64,000 nt of DNA from Corbicula japonica (taxonomy: Eukaryota > Mollusca > Bivalvia > Venerida > Cyrenidae), in the NCBI GenBank assembly GCA_038501625.1, contig JAZAYU010000218.1:310001-374000 (forward strand), given 5' to 3'. The notes below the pieces were generated by a model. The model did no database searches. It was not told the DNA's origin and saw only the letters and a list, made by a program, of their open reading frames with translations. Shown piece after piece: positions 1 to 12,776 of this stretch (positions are counted from its first letter, which is position 1; each line of letters opens with the position of its first letter). Position numbers and translations under genes: made by a program.

Positions 1-153
1 TTCACTTGAAATTAGAATTAAGACTTATAAATAATTCTTAAAGGTTCAATTATAGTGTTTTTCATATGTAATGCTATAGAAAATGTTTAAAACAGATGTA
101 CTTAACATACTTTGGTTGAAAGTGTTGAGTAATTGTGGGGTGGGTGGGGGCAT

Positions 154-828
154 ATACTATACTATACTATACTATACTATACTATACTATACTATACTAT
201 ACTATACTATACTATACTATACTATACTATTACTATTACTATACTATTACTATACTATACTATACTACTATAATATACTATACTATACTATACTATACTA
301 TACTATACTATACTATACTATACTATACTATACTATACTATACTATACTATACTATACTATACTATACTATTACTATTACTATTACTATACTATTACTAT
401 ACTATTACTATACTATTACTATACTATTACTATACTATACAATAACTATAACTATAACTATAACTATACTATACTATACTATACTATACTATACTATACT
501 ATACTTTTACTATACTTTTACTATACTATTACAACACCATACTATACTATACTATTACTATACTATTACTATACTATTACTATACTATTACTATACTATA
601 ATATACTACTACTATACTATACTATTACTATACTATTACTATACTATACTATACTATACTATACTATACTATACTATACTATACTATACTATACTATACT
701 ATACTATACTATACTATACTATACTATACTATACTATACTATACTATACTATACTATACTATACTATACTATACTATACTATGCTATTACTATTACTATA
801 CTATTACTATACTTATACTATACTATTA
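154..828. repeat. (ACTAT)n / (ATACT)n satellite
   Basis: About 675 bases of the 5-base unit ACTAT, broken by 6- to 8-base variants such as TACTATT and by short TTTTAC and CAATAAC interruptions. Open frames across it read as runs of Tyr, Thr, Ile and Leu and are not genes. The purest stretch is 615-780. Confidence 0.97.
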
Positions 829-1016
829 CAACACCAGCAACACCAACACCACCATCAACAACATCAACACCACCAACAACAACAACATCAACAACAACAC
901 CAACAACCAACACCACCACCACCACCACCAGCAACAACACTACCACCACCAACAACAACACCAACAATGACAACACCAGAAACCAGCATACCATACTGTA
1001 CTACACCAAGCCACAC
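829..1016. repeat. CAA/CAC-rich low-complexity tract
   Basis: It directly abuts the pentanucleotide satellite. It consists of CAACAC, CAACAA and CACCAC triplets with almost no T or G on the plus strand, giving an extreme strand asymmetry over about 190 bases. There is no coding evidence: the open frames are poly-Thr, Gln, Pro and His. Confidence 0.9.
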
Positions 1017-1039
1017 CACTAAAGGTGGGCAAAGATAGT

Positions 1040-2600
1040 GGGTTGATGGGTGTGGGATCAGGGGTGTATGGGCTGGGTTGTGTAAACCCAAAAAAATCTA
1101 CAAGAATAAATTAAGTGTAATTTATTGATTTCCTAACTTGGATTAAGAAACTTTTGTTCATGTGTGTTTGTTGGAGGCGTCATAAACTCCTGAATCACTC
1201 CCCAGTTTAAATGAAGCCCAGTTATAATGTGCTTAATAATTCTGACTTTTCGAATAGTCCAGCTTGCAGTCGTTTCCGACTGGCTCTTGTTTAAAAGTAT
1301 ATTGCATAGAAAAGGTAATAACGTCTTTCAAAACAAGTGCTACGAGAATCGCATGTTGAACATGTATTTGTCGATTGGATTTTTCATTACAATACATACA
1401 AAATCTCCTCATTTTTGAACTGTTTACTATGTTTTTGTGACAAGCAGTGCGTTATATCCGGTAGATGATACAATCGGTTTATATACAGTGGGTATTGAAA
1501 CCACTTTTGTCATCAGTTATGGAGAATGAAGATATAAAAGAGGAGCTAAATGTGACTTTTATCCAATTTACACTCCATATACACAAAGCTTGATTGATCA
1601 CATTTGTTTCGTTAAACTATACAGTTGATTATGCATTGATATTTCACTCTTCTTGCTGCTTTCGTATCCTTGTGTTAAAACGGGGATTTTGTATAATATT
1701 GCATTGTATGTTTATGTTCTCGAGCATCCTTCTTGATTTTGTGTGTAGTTGCATGTCCTTAGTGTATACATTTAAAATTACTTATTTTTGAGTATTTGTT
1801 TTAAAATATCTCATGTTAATATCGTTTGATAACCTATTCCCTAAGACTTAAAGCATGTAACATTAAATAGTTTATAAAAAGCTAATCAGGTCTGTTGTTT
1901 TTACTTATTGAAGGCAAAAGTTTAAACCAAATTTTGACAGGGTCACGGATATTCGTTACTGTGATAACTACATTATTGCAGACCAAGCATGGATTCTTAT
2001 TGTATATACATGATGAACGTTACTAGCAGACATAAAAAGCAAACCAAGCCACAGAAATGAACCTCAGTCAAAATAATACTGCCCTGAATCTAGTGATTAC
2101 CATACTTTGTTCCTTTTTAATATATATACGTTTATTAAAAGTCAGTCTTTGGTCGTTACTCAAAGTGCGAATCTAACTTTTTGACGCGAATGATCTTTAC
2201 AGTTCTAAGATTAATGGAAATTTTTCATTTGTCAGTTTTTCCTGAAGTCCTAACGATTGGTTGAGAACATTCCGTAAGCGATTTGTTTACACTTACGGAA
2301 CATGCGCCTACTAGTATATATTTAGCGCCTGACTAAAGTCAGCGGCTTTCAACCCGTGAGAACGGACATAATTTTACAGTTGTAAACCACATACAGTGTC
2401 CGCAGAGAGGTGGAAAATCCGTAAAACATTGATTGTTTAATATTCCGTAAGTTTGGATGGAATTGAATATTATTTATACATTACACACATCAAATCAATG
2501 ATAATTCTGTTAGTTAGAAAAATTTCTTAGTTCCGAAATTCAAAGTTCTATGCATCCTGAATAGCCATTGTATAACTATTATATCTCTTAAACATCAAAA
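1040..2600. other. No gene recognised
   Basis: AT-rich unique-looking sequence. Short open frames here (60-66 codons) show no family motif and no splice-bounded conserved block. Confidence 0.6.
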
Positions 2601-2604
2601 AATG

Positions 2605-2704
2605 ATAGTGACTCTAGCCGGGAGCGAACCCGCACCGTCACGGCGACAGCACCTAGCCCTGCAATTCCTGCGACGCAACCAATTGAGCTAACTGGGACAA
2701 CCCC
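2605..2704 (-). repeat. tRNA-like dispersed repeat (single copy)
   Basis: On the minus strand this reads as a tRNA-like head. It has an A-box-like TTAGCTCAATTGG, a B-box-like GGGTTCGCTCCC and a longer than normal middle part. The same sequence recurs three times near 26.7-27.3 kb. The acceptor stem does not pair fully, so it looks like a tRNA-derived repeat and not a working tRNA gene. Confidence 0.6.
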
Positions 2705-2719
2705 AAAAAAGACAATATT

Positions 2720-5700
2720 CATATATTCGGTTTACTTCTCCCCCCCCCCCTCCCCCTCACGAACAGAACCAGCTTATTTAAATTCGGACGAGTTTTCATT
2801 ATGCTTTATTAATATAATTATATATTAATTATATTTAAAACAAGGTGTAAGATAGAGTCTTGCAGCCATTTCATCCTCATTTCACAAGGTAACATGTACT
2901 TGTACGTAAAATGTTTAATCACTTAAAACATGTTTATGTTGATAAATAAAAATACTTTTAGGATTTCGGGCATAAATTGTTATAATTAATTGAGAATATT
3001 GTTCTTTACTTCCGTTACGCAAAACACTTTTTTCATTATTGAGTTGCAGACAAATGCACAATTTCGTCATCATTTCAGTTTGGTACATGTGTGCTACAAC
3101 TTAATGAAAAAACATTGAGCAACTGTTTTAAATTAAATCAAACTTTCAGCATTGTTTGAAAATGCGACCGACGATATCCAGTTATTTTAATATAAGAATT
3201 GCACATTGTCAATCGAAGGTAAAAATTGTATTGATAAATTAGTTGGTCGTTGGATAAAATACAGGTGTGTTAAGATGATGTACCGTGTTAAGTACACTAT
3301 TTATCAGATTCTTATTGCGACGGTGACACATGTCCTTGTTCTTTATTTATAAATAGAAGCTTGTATCACAACTGATACAAATTGGCCATAAAAGTACACT
3401 TATAAAAACAATAAGGAAAAGTACGGCTACTAGGGGTGCACACGATTTTGCGGGGGTTATTTTAAGCAACACAGGTTCAGTTTTCGAAAAATGACGTTCA
3501 GTTATTTCTGGCCCCAGCATCTTCGGAATGTTCAGACTATCACGATAACAAAGACATAACACGGCTGTAACGACATCTTAAATAGTTCAATAAGCATATC
3601 AGGAAAAGCCATTTGCAAAAAAGAACGAGCTTGAATTTATATATTGACAGTATTTTCCTTGTGATTTTAACTTATTAATACATAAATTTATTGGTGAAAT
3701 GTCAGATGCGAGTTATCTTACATTTTGCTTGAACGCGTTTAATGCAATTTAAGGTCAAACAACCATTAAATTATTCTAAATTATTCGTTTTGCTCTAAGA
3801 AAGAATACAAAACTTTATCTAATAAATCAATTTTTTTTTATTTTCGTTAATCAGCTTTAAAGTACCAAATTTAATAAATATCGATCTTTTAATTAAAAAC
3901 TGACCCATTTGAACATGCAATGAACGCAATGGTTTGAATTTAATAAGGAAAAACAATCAATTAACATTGAAATAGTATTGAATAATTATTCGAGGACAAC
4001 TCAACATTTAAGCCCTAATTTGGCGTATGGAAACAAGGAAACTTGCATACATTGGAAACTTATGCAATTGATGACCAATTTGAGAGAGTGTATAGACTTT
4101 TGAAATTGTTGGCACGATGTCATATTTCTAAGAAACGTTAATAAATGTTAAACTGCTTAGGGCTGCTTTTGCGCAGCAAGCTCTGTGTAACACTAACCAA
4201 AGTCAAAATCAAACATGCAAAGTTTCATTATTCAATTAATTATCAGTACTAAATAGACTAGAATATGACCCTTCTAGGCTGAAAAAAATCACGTTTATAA
4301 TTTGTTTGCTACGTAATTGATTTTGTTAAATCTTTGAATCATTAATCTTAGGAAATTGTTTTGCAAATGAGCCTATTAGTAAAAAGTTAAATATAAACAT
4401 GACTATTGTTTGCACCTTTAAATAGTATACTGATTATTTTATTAAACCTTTTGGATTTTATGGACTAATTATGTTATGACTCGTCGAAAATAAGTTATTC
4501 TGCATTAAAAAAGTACTATACATTGCGGATTTTATAAGAAACCAAGCGGCAATATCATGTTTAGCATCTATTGGGGATGAATTCATCTCTTTGCTTGTAA
4601 TATTAAATGTTTCGTGCATGTTGGATACAGGATATGTAAATAATTTGCTGGAATTTTAAACGTTTCGTGATTAAAGGGACAAGGATATTACCTTGGTTTT
4701 GTACATCTCGACTGAAATACTTAATATATAAATATATACTTGAAGCACCAGCTATCGATTGTACCAAATTATATTTATTTATATTATAAATTCCTTTTTA
4801 CTCGTTGTTTTTACTCGTCTCTATTGTAATTTATCTTGCATTTTAAGGGATGCTGTAATTTTCCTTTTGGCCAATTTGGTACGAGCACGTGTACATCTAG
4901 TTCCACAACAAGTTTCAAATTAACAATTGAATTCATGTTGCCTTACGTGATAAAAAAAGCACAAATCATTATTTAATTAACCTCAAATATGGCTTCCATA
5001 GATATTTTGACAAGAATTTCCATTGAAAATTTTAATTGATTTTCTAATGATTAGAAATAATTAATTATGTTTTCGTCAACAGACTAACATTTTAGAAACA
5101 GTGGCATTAAATAAAACTCAAATAGGACTCTCACATTTGCATAAATATGGGATCCTTTTGATATGTCATGTTGTACGAAACATTTTTTTCAATTTTTGTA
5201 TAATATTTGTAATGATTCAATTTAAAACCAAACAAATTATTCCCTATTTCTTGGTATTGTAAACGTACCACTTTGACTGCTTTGCATCAATATTACGACA
5301 TGAATAACAACTAACAAATAATAACTTAATACTTTTTAAATTGCATTTAATCGAAACAACGCCATACTCTTCATGAGGAGGAATTCATTTGTGCTGTGCT
5401 ATTATATTCTATGCCATGGTTATCTTAACGCCTTGTATTCTCGAGCGTTATATATTCTCGAAATTTTTTCGCAATGACCTACCGAGACGCGAACACTTGT
5501 TACAAACATGGATAATTAATAGATGCTAAATGAGCTTTTAAGAAGACCTTAATATTCTGTTTTTCATAATTATCTTTATGTCATTACAGCAATTTTTGCA
5601 CACATAATTTTGTGACCACTAATCATTCCTCAAACCATAACATTCATACACGTTTCATTATTCTTAGCTTTGTGTTATTTTCAACATTCCCCAGGATCGT

Positions 5701-5786
5701 ATTCATAAATTTAAGGTTTTGCCTGTAAACAAGGATGTGGCATTAGAATCATTGTCTCGTTTAGAGATTTATAAACCGACGTACAA
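2720..5786. other. No gene recognised
   Basis: AT-rich non-coding sequence with a C-run at about 2,741-2,757. I saw no cysteine-rich exon, RT motif or inverted-repeat element. Confidence 0.55.
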
Positions 5787-5790
5787 TATG

Positions 5791-6040
5791 GGGCACGTCA
5801 CGGAAAAAGGTACCTTCGGCCATTTTTAGTGATATTTTAGTTTTTACTAAATTAAGAAAGAACTAACAAATACAAATCAATTTCTTATCACTGAAATGTG
5901 ATTTTGTTAAACATTTTGACGATAAAATGGTATTTTTACCGCGAAATGCATAATAAATAATGTCGTCTTCTCAAATTTATGACGTCATTTCAATGATTGA
6001 CGTCAATTGTCCGAAGGTACCTTTTCCCGTGACGCGCCCC
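5791..6040. mobile_element. MITE family 1, copy 1 (about 250 bp)
   Basis: The ends are inverted repeats of about 30 bases: left GGGGCACGTCACGGAAAAAG followed by GTACCTTCGG, right the complement ending GACGCGCCCC. A second copy of the same length, with the same internal sequence, lies at 33,428-33,678. It has no coding capacity and is a non-autonomous DNA transposon. Superfamily unassigned. Confidence 0.85.
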
Positions 6041-6051
6041 ATATCATACGC

Positions 6052-6094
6052 CTATTTAAGTGCACGCGCAGCGTACAGATCCGTCACATCCAAC
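6052..6094 (+). promoter_or_regulatory. Possible gene A promoter and 5' UTR exon
   Basis: A TATTTAAG box-like sequence (about 6,053-6,060) is followed some 35 bases later by CAAC|GTGAGT, a plausible splice donor. A possible acceptor (CTCATAG) lies six bases before the gene A start codon. The 5' UTR intron is inferred. Confidence 0.25.
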
Positions 6095-6439
6095 GTGAGT
6101 TAGGTTAATATTCGGATTAATCGTAAAAGAAAGGTACAGTACCAGAGGTTAATTTTATAATGTAAACTTGATACAGCATCAAATTCATTGAAAATAAAAA
6201 TTACACTAAAATAAGTTTTTTTTTAATGTATACTTGATACAGTCAACATGTTAGGCAAATTCAATTAAAAATAAATATTTTCTTAAAAAAACTTAAACAA
6301 TGAACACTACAGTTAAAATCTATTGCATCATTATTTAATACTAAAATTTATTTTGCTAAGAACAATTGTTTATTGTTGGGATGGAGTCGAAGCACCAAAG
6401 AAGTGTGCGCCTGTGGTGTATACATTTAATTGGCTTAAG

Positions 6440-6620
6440 CCATCAGTGGCAAATAAATTTTGTCACATATCGCTCTGAGGCGGTGACTCTTGTGTTTTCT
6501 TTTCCGTTAGTTGTTTTTGTTGTTTTTAATTTGAAATCGATACTACATTTAAACACTTGAAATGTATTTCTTTTTGCTATATCGCTGTTTGGGGAGACCG
6601 TGTTATCCTGATTTTCCTAT
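6440..6620 (+). repeat. Decayed Penelope-like 3' tail
   Basis: Shares CAGTGGCAAATAAATTTTG and the following region with the 3' tails at 35.8, 44.9 and 45.7 kb, but is strongly diverged. It sits just upstream of gene A. Confidence 0.4.
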
Positions 6621-6687
6621 ATGATATATCATTATTATACAGAAACAAAACATCTAAATATTCTTCCTTTATAATCTCATAGTTTAC

Positions 6688-6847
6688 ATGGCGTGGATGC
6701 AGAATATTCTACTAGTCATATGTGGAAGCTGTATGGTGTTCGCTGAGCCCGTCTTGCCACCTAAATGTGCACTTGTGTTATGTGCGGCACCAACCTGCCT
6801 GAAGTATTATACTCCTCCCGGAGAGTGTTGCCCCGTCTGCCCAAAAG
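6688..6847 (+). CDS. Gene A exon 1: signal peptide + VWC C-module
   Basis: Starts MAWMQNILLVICGSCMVFA, a typical signal peptide. A six-cysteine module C-x4-C-x4-C-x8-CC-x2-C follows, ending [11 protein letters not shown]. It is 160 bases long, the same as exon 1 of C and D, and ends in phase 1. Confidence 0.85.
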
Positions 6848-9317
6848 GTTGTTTATTTTCTTAAATGCCATCAATAATTTTGTAAAGCAACAGCTATTTT
6901 GCTTGGTAACATATTATATTTCTTATAAAATTAATATATAAATTGTGTACACGTAGATATACAAATGCCGTGATTTAAGTGACAGTGTCATTCATTGTTT
7001 TCTCGTTTAGGGCAAACCCATTGTTTTCTCTGGGGACCGTATGCCGCTGAACATGGAATGGTATTAATCTGAAAATACCGAATTGAAGGTTCCATGTCCA
7101 CCGCCATATGCACACCATAGTTTGGGATGGTCAAAATTGTAATGTTTATTGGTGTAAATATTGAGTAAGGCGGCGTGGGCAGTAATATGCATTTCCATTA
7201 CTGCCCATGAACAGGCTCAATCAAACCGGGCCTGCAATATTTTCATATTTGACGTGTTGGATGGCTTTCAAAATTCCCTTTTATCTATTAAATTACTTAA
7301 AGTATTGCGGTTTGTTCAATGTAATTGTAATACTTACTTATACTAGGTGAAAATGAAACTTCGAAATGACCGATTACGACAGGTATGAACATACTGTATG
7401 TACGGTTTGTCTAAGTCAATGAAAAAGTATACCACTTGTAAAAGTCGCGTAAATCGCAATCCACAACTCCAGATAAAGGAATGGATTAGTATTTTTTTAA
7501 GTTCGTTTATCAGCGTGTATTGTTATTTACAAAAGTATAATGGTGGTAAGAGCTGTCGGAGAGAGAACTCTTGGTATTATTTAAGCCGCTAAGATTTAGA
7601 GAGCTTTTATAATCTGACAGAGGATAGTGTTAATCTGCTTTGTATAAAAACCGACAGTCATTCTAACGTCCGAGGTATGTAAAATCGTTGTGTGTGGAAG
7701 ATCTATTGACATGCCTATCTAAAGTTTTATTACTTTTATTATTAAAGGCGCCGTGAAGCCGGGGATATGCCCAATAGCCATACAGGATCCTTTAGCGAAG
7801 TGTGCACCACAATGTGAAGCGGACTCTGATTGCCCTGATATAACGAAATGCTGCGATTCTGAATGTGGGGGTCGTCGCTGCCGTACTCCCATTACTACAG
7901 GTTTAATCCGTCAAATGTTGATTGGTTATTCTATCGCTCGTAAGCACTCTGTAGGTTCGTATCATTTCTCGTTGCTTGTGTTAACCACATCGGTCTTGCG
8001 TGATATTGTTTACACACGCAACTCGAATGCTACGATTTCATAGACTGCATACGGAAAGCGAAAACAGAAATTAGCAGTTCTGACGAAATGTTTTTATTCA
8101 AATCAGTTTTGGAACATGTTAAACATGTTTAACTTTTCAGTAACATTTTTTAGCTAGACAGTTGTCTTATTGCAAGGCATCAAATGTATCATTTCAAGAA
8201 TTATTCAGTTAAAGACAATAAGGACAACGACAAAAACATATTTGCAACAACATTCAATTAGTGAATTGTTTATATAAAGGACGTTTACTAATAAGCTGAA
8301 GTCCTGTTTCTTTATTATTTCATGACGAATAATATATCAATGGCAGCAACAGCAGCAGGACATTCATCATAACACTCATCAAAATCATCGTCATCTTATT
8401 CATTGCAGTCATCATAATCATCATCAATAGCAGAAGCGTCGTCGCGTTTCTTCATCAACATAAAGCTCATTAAACTTCATGATCATCATCATCACCATTA
8501 TGAAGATTATTTTAAGGTAAGACCTGTGTAATAGGCACTATTAAGAATCCAACATCTGATTATATTTTCATCAACTGCTTCATACCACTGACTTGTATGC
8601 AGAAATTTTAATGATTTTAACCGTGTAGTTTTTGAGATTTTTAGCTTTTTTTTATTTAAAAAAGTGAGAAAAAAACGTGAAAGTATCCAAATTCTTTAAT
8701 CGGTGACAAAATTTTTTGTTATTGATAAATTCAACCTTAATTTTTTTACAGTTTATCCAAATATGTTATATTTTACTAAACCAATTTAAGATATAATATA
8801 TAAATACAGAATTTATCTTAAAATGACATTTTTGACCAAATAAATTTAAAAAATGCATTTTTTATATTTCACGAGACTAAATTAATAAAAATTGTGCAAA
8901 ATCCTGATTGGTGCAATATACCAAACTTTACCATTTTTAACTATATACCTTAAACAAAATTTAAACAAAATTTCAGAGAAGTTTACCGTCCAGTTTTAGA
9001 AATTTTCAAATTGATGACTTGAATAAACACTATTCTGATAGCGAAAACCCCTTTAATCTTGATTATTTTGCTTATTTTAGTTTAAATCATGAGAATTTCA
9101 TATTCAATGACAGAATTACACAGGAAAAAAAAGAAATATGCCAATATTTAAGCTCTAGGCTTACAAAAAAAAATAGCTTCCAGTGGGATTTGAACCCTGG
9201 TCCTCTTGCATGACAGAAATCTATCCTAATTTACTACTATAGTTACCTCCCTTGGAAACTCTTCTGGATATAGGTATTCATTACACAGGTCTTACCTTAA
9301 TTAAAGATAAAATAATA

Positions 9318-9384
<67 letters not shown>

Positions 9385-9659
9385 TACATCTAATAAATTC
9401 ATCCAATTAGTGTCCTTTAATTGTACCACGTGACCGTCCAATATTGTCCCGTATTGGATCCAAAAAAGTCCGTATTTTTTTCATATTGGATGATTAAGTG
9501 CAAATGCACTTTACCATTGTTTTACAACGATAAAAGCCGTTGACCGTAAAAATGATCCGAATGAAAGAGAAATGTAGAACGGCTCGTCCAATATGACTTT
9601 TCAAGCTGTGTACTCGTCCAAATATATTCCCGTATTGTACAGTTTAACGTCTAATAACC

Positions 9660-9693
<34 letters not shown>

Positions 9694-9829
9694 TTAGTAA
9701 CTATTATTATTTCAGGCAAGCGGTGTGTTTACAAGGGATCTGTCTACAAAGATGGTCAAAGTTTCATGGACGACTGTAACACATGTACTTGCACAAATGG
9801 AATGGTCGGATGTACCAAAATTGGATGTA
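6688..9829 (+). CDS. Gene A: partial WAP/VWC secreted protein gene
   Basis: Three exons have intact frames and splice sites: 6,688-6,847, 7,748-7,900 and 9,716-9,829. They encode a signal peptide plus VWC C-module, a WAP module and a VWC N-module. All junctions are phase 1, so they join in frame. Paralogs B and D have three more exons: a VWC C-module between WAP and N-module, then a second WAP, then a final C-module with the stop. None is recognisable here before gene B starts at 12,623. Two donors (GTTGTT, GTTTAA) are weak. A tiny possible last exon at 10,537-10,553 (after TTACTTCAG) would add five residues and a stop, but this is speculative. Cysteines are all conserved, so loss is either recent or the protein is genuinely short. 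Likely a secreted disulfide-rich protein. Confidence 0.6.
7165..7300 (+). repeat. Dispersed repeat (CATGAACAGGCTCA family)
   Basis: Contains ATTACTGCCCATGAACAGGC and TGGCTTTCAAAATTCCC. Related copies occur at 19,712-19,805 (plus) and 60,490-60,590 (minus), with weaker ones at 14,848, 17,976 and 38,949. It lies in intron 1 of gene A. Confidence 0.65.
7748..7900 (+). CDS. Gene A exon 2: WAP module
   Basis: Encodes VKPGICP, then CAPQCEADSDCP, KCCDSECGGRRC: the eight cysteines of a WAP four-disulfide core in the right order. 153 bases, phase 1 at both ends. The acceptor is ATTAAAG and the donor is the weak GTTTAA. Confidence 0.85.
8516..9296. mobile_element. TTAA-flanked non-autonomous element 1 (781 bp)
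   Basis: Inverted ends GGTAAGACCTGTGTAAT / ATTACACAGGTCTTACC are each flanked by TTAA (8,512-8,515 and 9,297-9,300), the target duplication typical of piggyBac-type elements. There is no transposase frame. On the minus strand near 9,180-9,215 it carries a B-box-like GGTTCAAATCCC. It lies in the gene A intron between the WAP and VWC-N exons, where paralogs have exon 3. Confidence 0.75.
9311..9383. repeat. (ATT)n microsatellite
   Basis: About 24 copies of ATT just outside the TTAA element. Confidence 0.97.
9660..9694. repeat. (ATT)n microsatellite before gene A VWC-N exon
   Basis: A second ATT tract only 21 bases upstream of the exon. An (ATT)n tract also abuts the paralogous exon of gene D. 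Confidence 0.95.
9716..9829 (+). CDS. Gene A VWC N-module exon
   Basis: Encodes KRCVYKGSVYKDGQSF, then DDCNTCTCTNGMVGC and KIGC: the first six cysteines of a VWC domain (C, CxxCxC, CxxxxC). 114 bases, identical in length to exon 4 of B and D. Consensus acceptor TTTCAG and donor GTAAGT. Confidence 0.85.
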
Positions 9830-12600
9830 GTAAGTATTTTCTTTATGTTTTTTTTTTCTATTGAAAATTATAAGTCTGCACAGCTCGACAAACTATTAAA
9901 TATGAATCTATTTATAAGGAAACTCCCTTTGCACCAGAGCGCTGAGAAATTTTTTTTTTTTGCATTTGAAATTCGGACGAAAGGTAATTACTTAGCATTC
10001 AAAATAAAACAAATGACTATAACGTGTGGAATACAATTCTTAAATTTTCCATGAAACGTCTTCAAAACCAAAACTAACTCTTATAACTCTAATTAGTGAT
10101 CTCAGTAATTAAAAAATCTTATTAAAATTATTATTTTTTGAAAAAATCGCGGATCCAGGTAGAGTAAGTGTTAACCTAGTACCGGTATTTCTTTTACGTT
10201 TTCCTTTGAATTATAGAATGGTCTCAGTTAAATGACATGTTTGGTATTTTCACTGGTTTGCAGCTGTTGAATACCATTTTATTAAATTCACTGTTTGGCG
10301 AGCTACCTTTTTAACTTATTACCTAATTTTATCTTAGTCATTCGTGTTATATCCTTGATCGTCAGAACTCCGCTCTGTGTATATCGTCCGATATATCACC
10401 GGCAGCTATTTTTTATTTCATAACTGGAAACATTGAATTATATATTTTTATACCGGTACATCGCGCATATGTTTCCGTTGATACATGTATAATGTCACAA
10501 TAAAAACATGCATAATGCATTTCATTGTTACTTCAGATTATGCTGCACAATGAAGGCTAGTATACACGACCAGGTGAAAACTGATCCTATTGGCCAGATA
10601 ACATCTACAATCAATAATTTAAAATCGAGTTTGATACATCCCCGTATGCTTTTAAATGACCTAAGAGTATGAAGTAAATGTTGAAAGTTGAAAGCTTGTT
10701 GTACCTGGATATGACAGCAATAATATAAAATATTAAACTTTAAGATAAACTTTAATAACATTGAATGAATAATATTTTATGCTTATCACTCATCCTTGAA
10801 ATAATATCAAGTAACATCAATATCGCAAATTCTAGCATTAACAGTCAAAAATGTAAAAAAAAAATGGAAAAAATGACGCATTAACTAGTTTCTACTTTTC
10901 AACTAAACTTAATATTTTACAATGATAATGATGCGCGTATTTGAACAAATGTCCATTTTAGGTGAGTCTTAAAATAGAGGTTTATGTTCAATTGATCACG
11001 TGAGCGCTACTTATAGAATGCAATAATTCAAGATTAACACCATAGATGTAAAATTGATAAACTTACGGGAATAGGTCAAAATGTTATCAGAGTTATAAGC
11101 ACTTTAAATTTATGCCACGGACAAATTCTACCAGAACATGGATGCAAAACAGTTGTCATTACCCCAGTCCCATTGCATTCACCTGAGATAATAGCAAATA
11201 AAATACTTCAAGCATTAAAAAAACTTATGTAACATTAAGGGCGCGTCGAGGGTTGTGTTAAAGACTACGGTAATCGTAAATACACTGAGAACGAGTTACA
11301 TGTAAGACAGTCATGTGGAGAACCGTCAATATTCTACCGTTACTACAAATTTCGATTTCAATTAGATATTGACGCAGCTAGCAACCTCCGTAAACACCTG
11401 TTGTACTACAGCACTTCACAAGACGACGACCATGTTTTTTATGTCATGCCGCTCGAATCAAAAGACGCTGTATTTTACTTCCAAATTAATTTCGCTGTCA
11501 ATCAAATTTTTGTCGCTCTGGGTTCATTCCCCTTGCGGATGTTGAAACAATAACAAAAGGTGTGGCTTAAAGTGAAGCAACCTGAAGACGTGATAAACTA
11601 TGAACAGCGTTCTGTCAATTATACTTCCGGCGCATCCTGTTTGATGGCAAGCCAAAATCTAACTGTTCCGACGCATCCTGTTTGATGGCAAGCCAAAATC
11701 TAACTGAAATCTAAATTTGTAGTAATCGAGAGCGACCCGATGTGGGGTCTTACCTAGTGCATAAATTTTAAAAAAAATCAGAAAAGGCTGTAGACTAAGT
11801 ATTTCAGTTATGATATAACTGACAACTGACGTATAACTATATGATCAGTTTAACGCTAGATTTACCAAATAATACTCGATAAAAATCTGCCCACGGGATT
11901 AATCGCAAATAGCAAATTGTTGTTTAAATTGAGCAGAAAATAGTTTTATTGTACTTGCCATTTTATTTATAACAGTTATAACTTTATGATGTACGAAATA
12001 ACATAAGAACACTATTAAATAAATATATCATAACCAACCTGTATTGTTAATTATACCTTTAACATAGTAATTGTTTCCTGATGCGTGAAATAAGTTCAAA
12101 ACTAGTAACATTACCTCATTAGTAAATATGTCACTATATTCAATCCAGGATATTTGTATCCTGATCACGATTTACCTACTGCCCACTCCCTTAAAGGACG
12201 TCAACAACATCAAGATATTAATAATGTTGTTTTTTACAAATAATATATAGCGGTTTTCTTACAATTCATGTAAACCATTACATTTGAGACACCTGACGAG
12301 AAAGGATCGTATATTTCAAGGATATTTTTCATAATAAGGTAATTATTGTTTCGATATATTTGCCCTCTAGTAATAAATTTCAATTAATTACGAGTTAAAC
12401 TAAACATAACGTAATTAATCATGATACTTCAAAAACGAAAGCATAAGGTAGTTAACCTAAATTGTATATAAATTATATTTATTTATATTAAATACCTGCT
12501 TTATTTATATAAATTACTGACAGCCAATCATATATGTTCATAAGTGCATAAGTGCAACCAGTTAATGATAAAGGTAATACACAATGTAAATATTCAAATT
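9830..12600. other. Gene A to gene B interval, no further exon found
   Basis: Searched for CC-containing cysteine modules and found none. It holds AT-rich sequence and one local tandem duplication (11,631-11,706). Confidence 0.5.
11631..11706 (+). repeat. Tandem duplication, 35 bp x 2, period 41
   Basis: CGCATCCTGTTTGATGGCAA plus 15 more bases occurs twice without mismatch, separated by six bases. Confidence 0.95.
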
Positions 12601-12622
12601 ATGTTATAGACACAAAGAAAAG

Positions 12623-12776
12623 ATGGTCAGCCTGAAATCATTTGTAGTGATCGTTAGCTTTATTCAGTACGCCGAGTCAATTACGCCACCGAATTGTGCA
12701 GCCGTATCGTGTTTAGCACCTGACTGCCCTAACTCTTACACTCCTCCCGGCGAATGCTGTCCCGTTTGTCCGAAAG
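12623..12776 (+). CDS. Gene B exon 1: signal peptide + VWC C-module
   Basis: [19 protein letters not shown] signal peptide, then [15 protein letters not shown] and [11 protein letters not shown]. Two codons shorter than in A, C and D; phase 1 donor GTAAAT. Confidence 0.9.

Noticed and set aside
83..1091. Long open frames through the ACTAT and CAA/CAC tracts
   Set aside because: Pure simple-sequence translation (Tyr/Ile/Leu/Thr or His/Gln/Pro) in several frames and both strands.
3347..3562. 71-codon minus-strand frame with a hydrophobic stretch
   Set aside because: No family motif, no splice-bounded block; consistent with chance in AT-rich DNA.
7398..7592. 64-codon frame in gene A intron 1
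   Set aside because: No conserved motif; the exon structure of gene A is explained without it.
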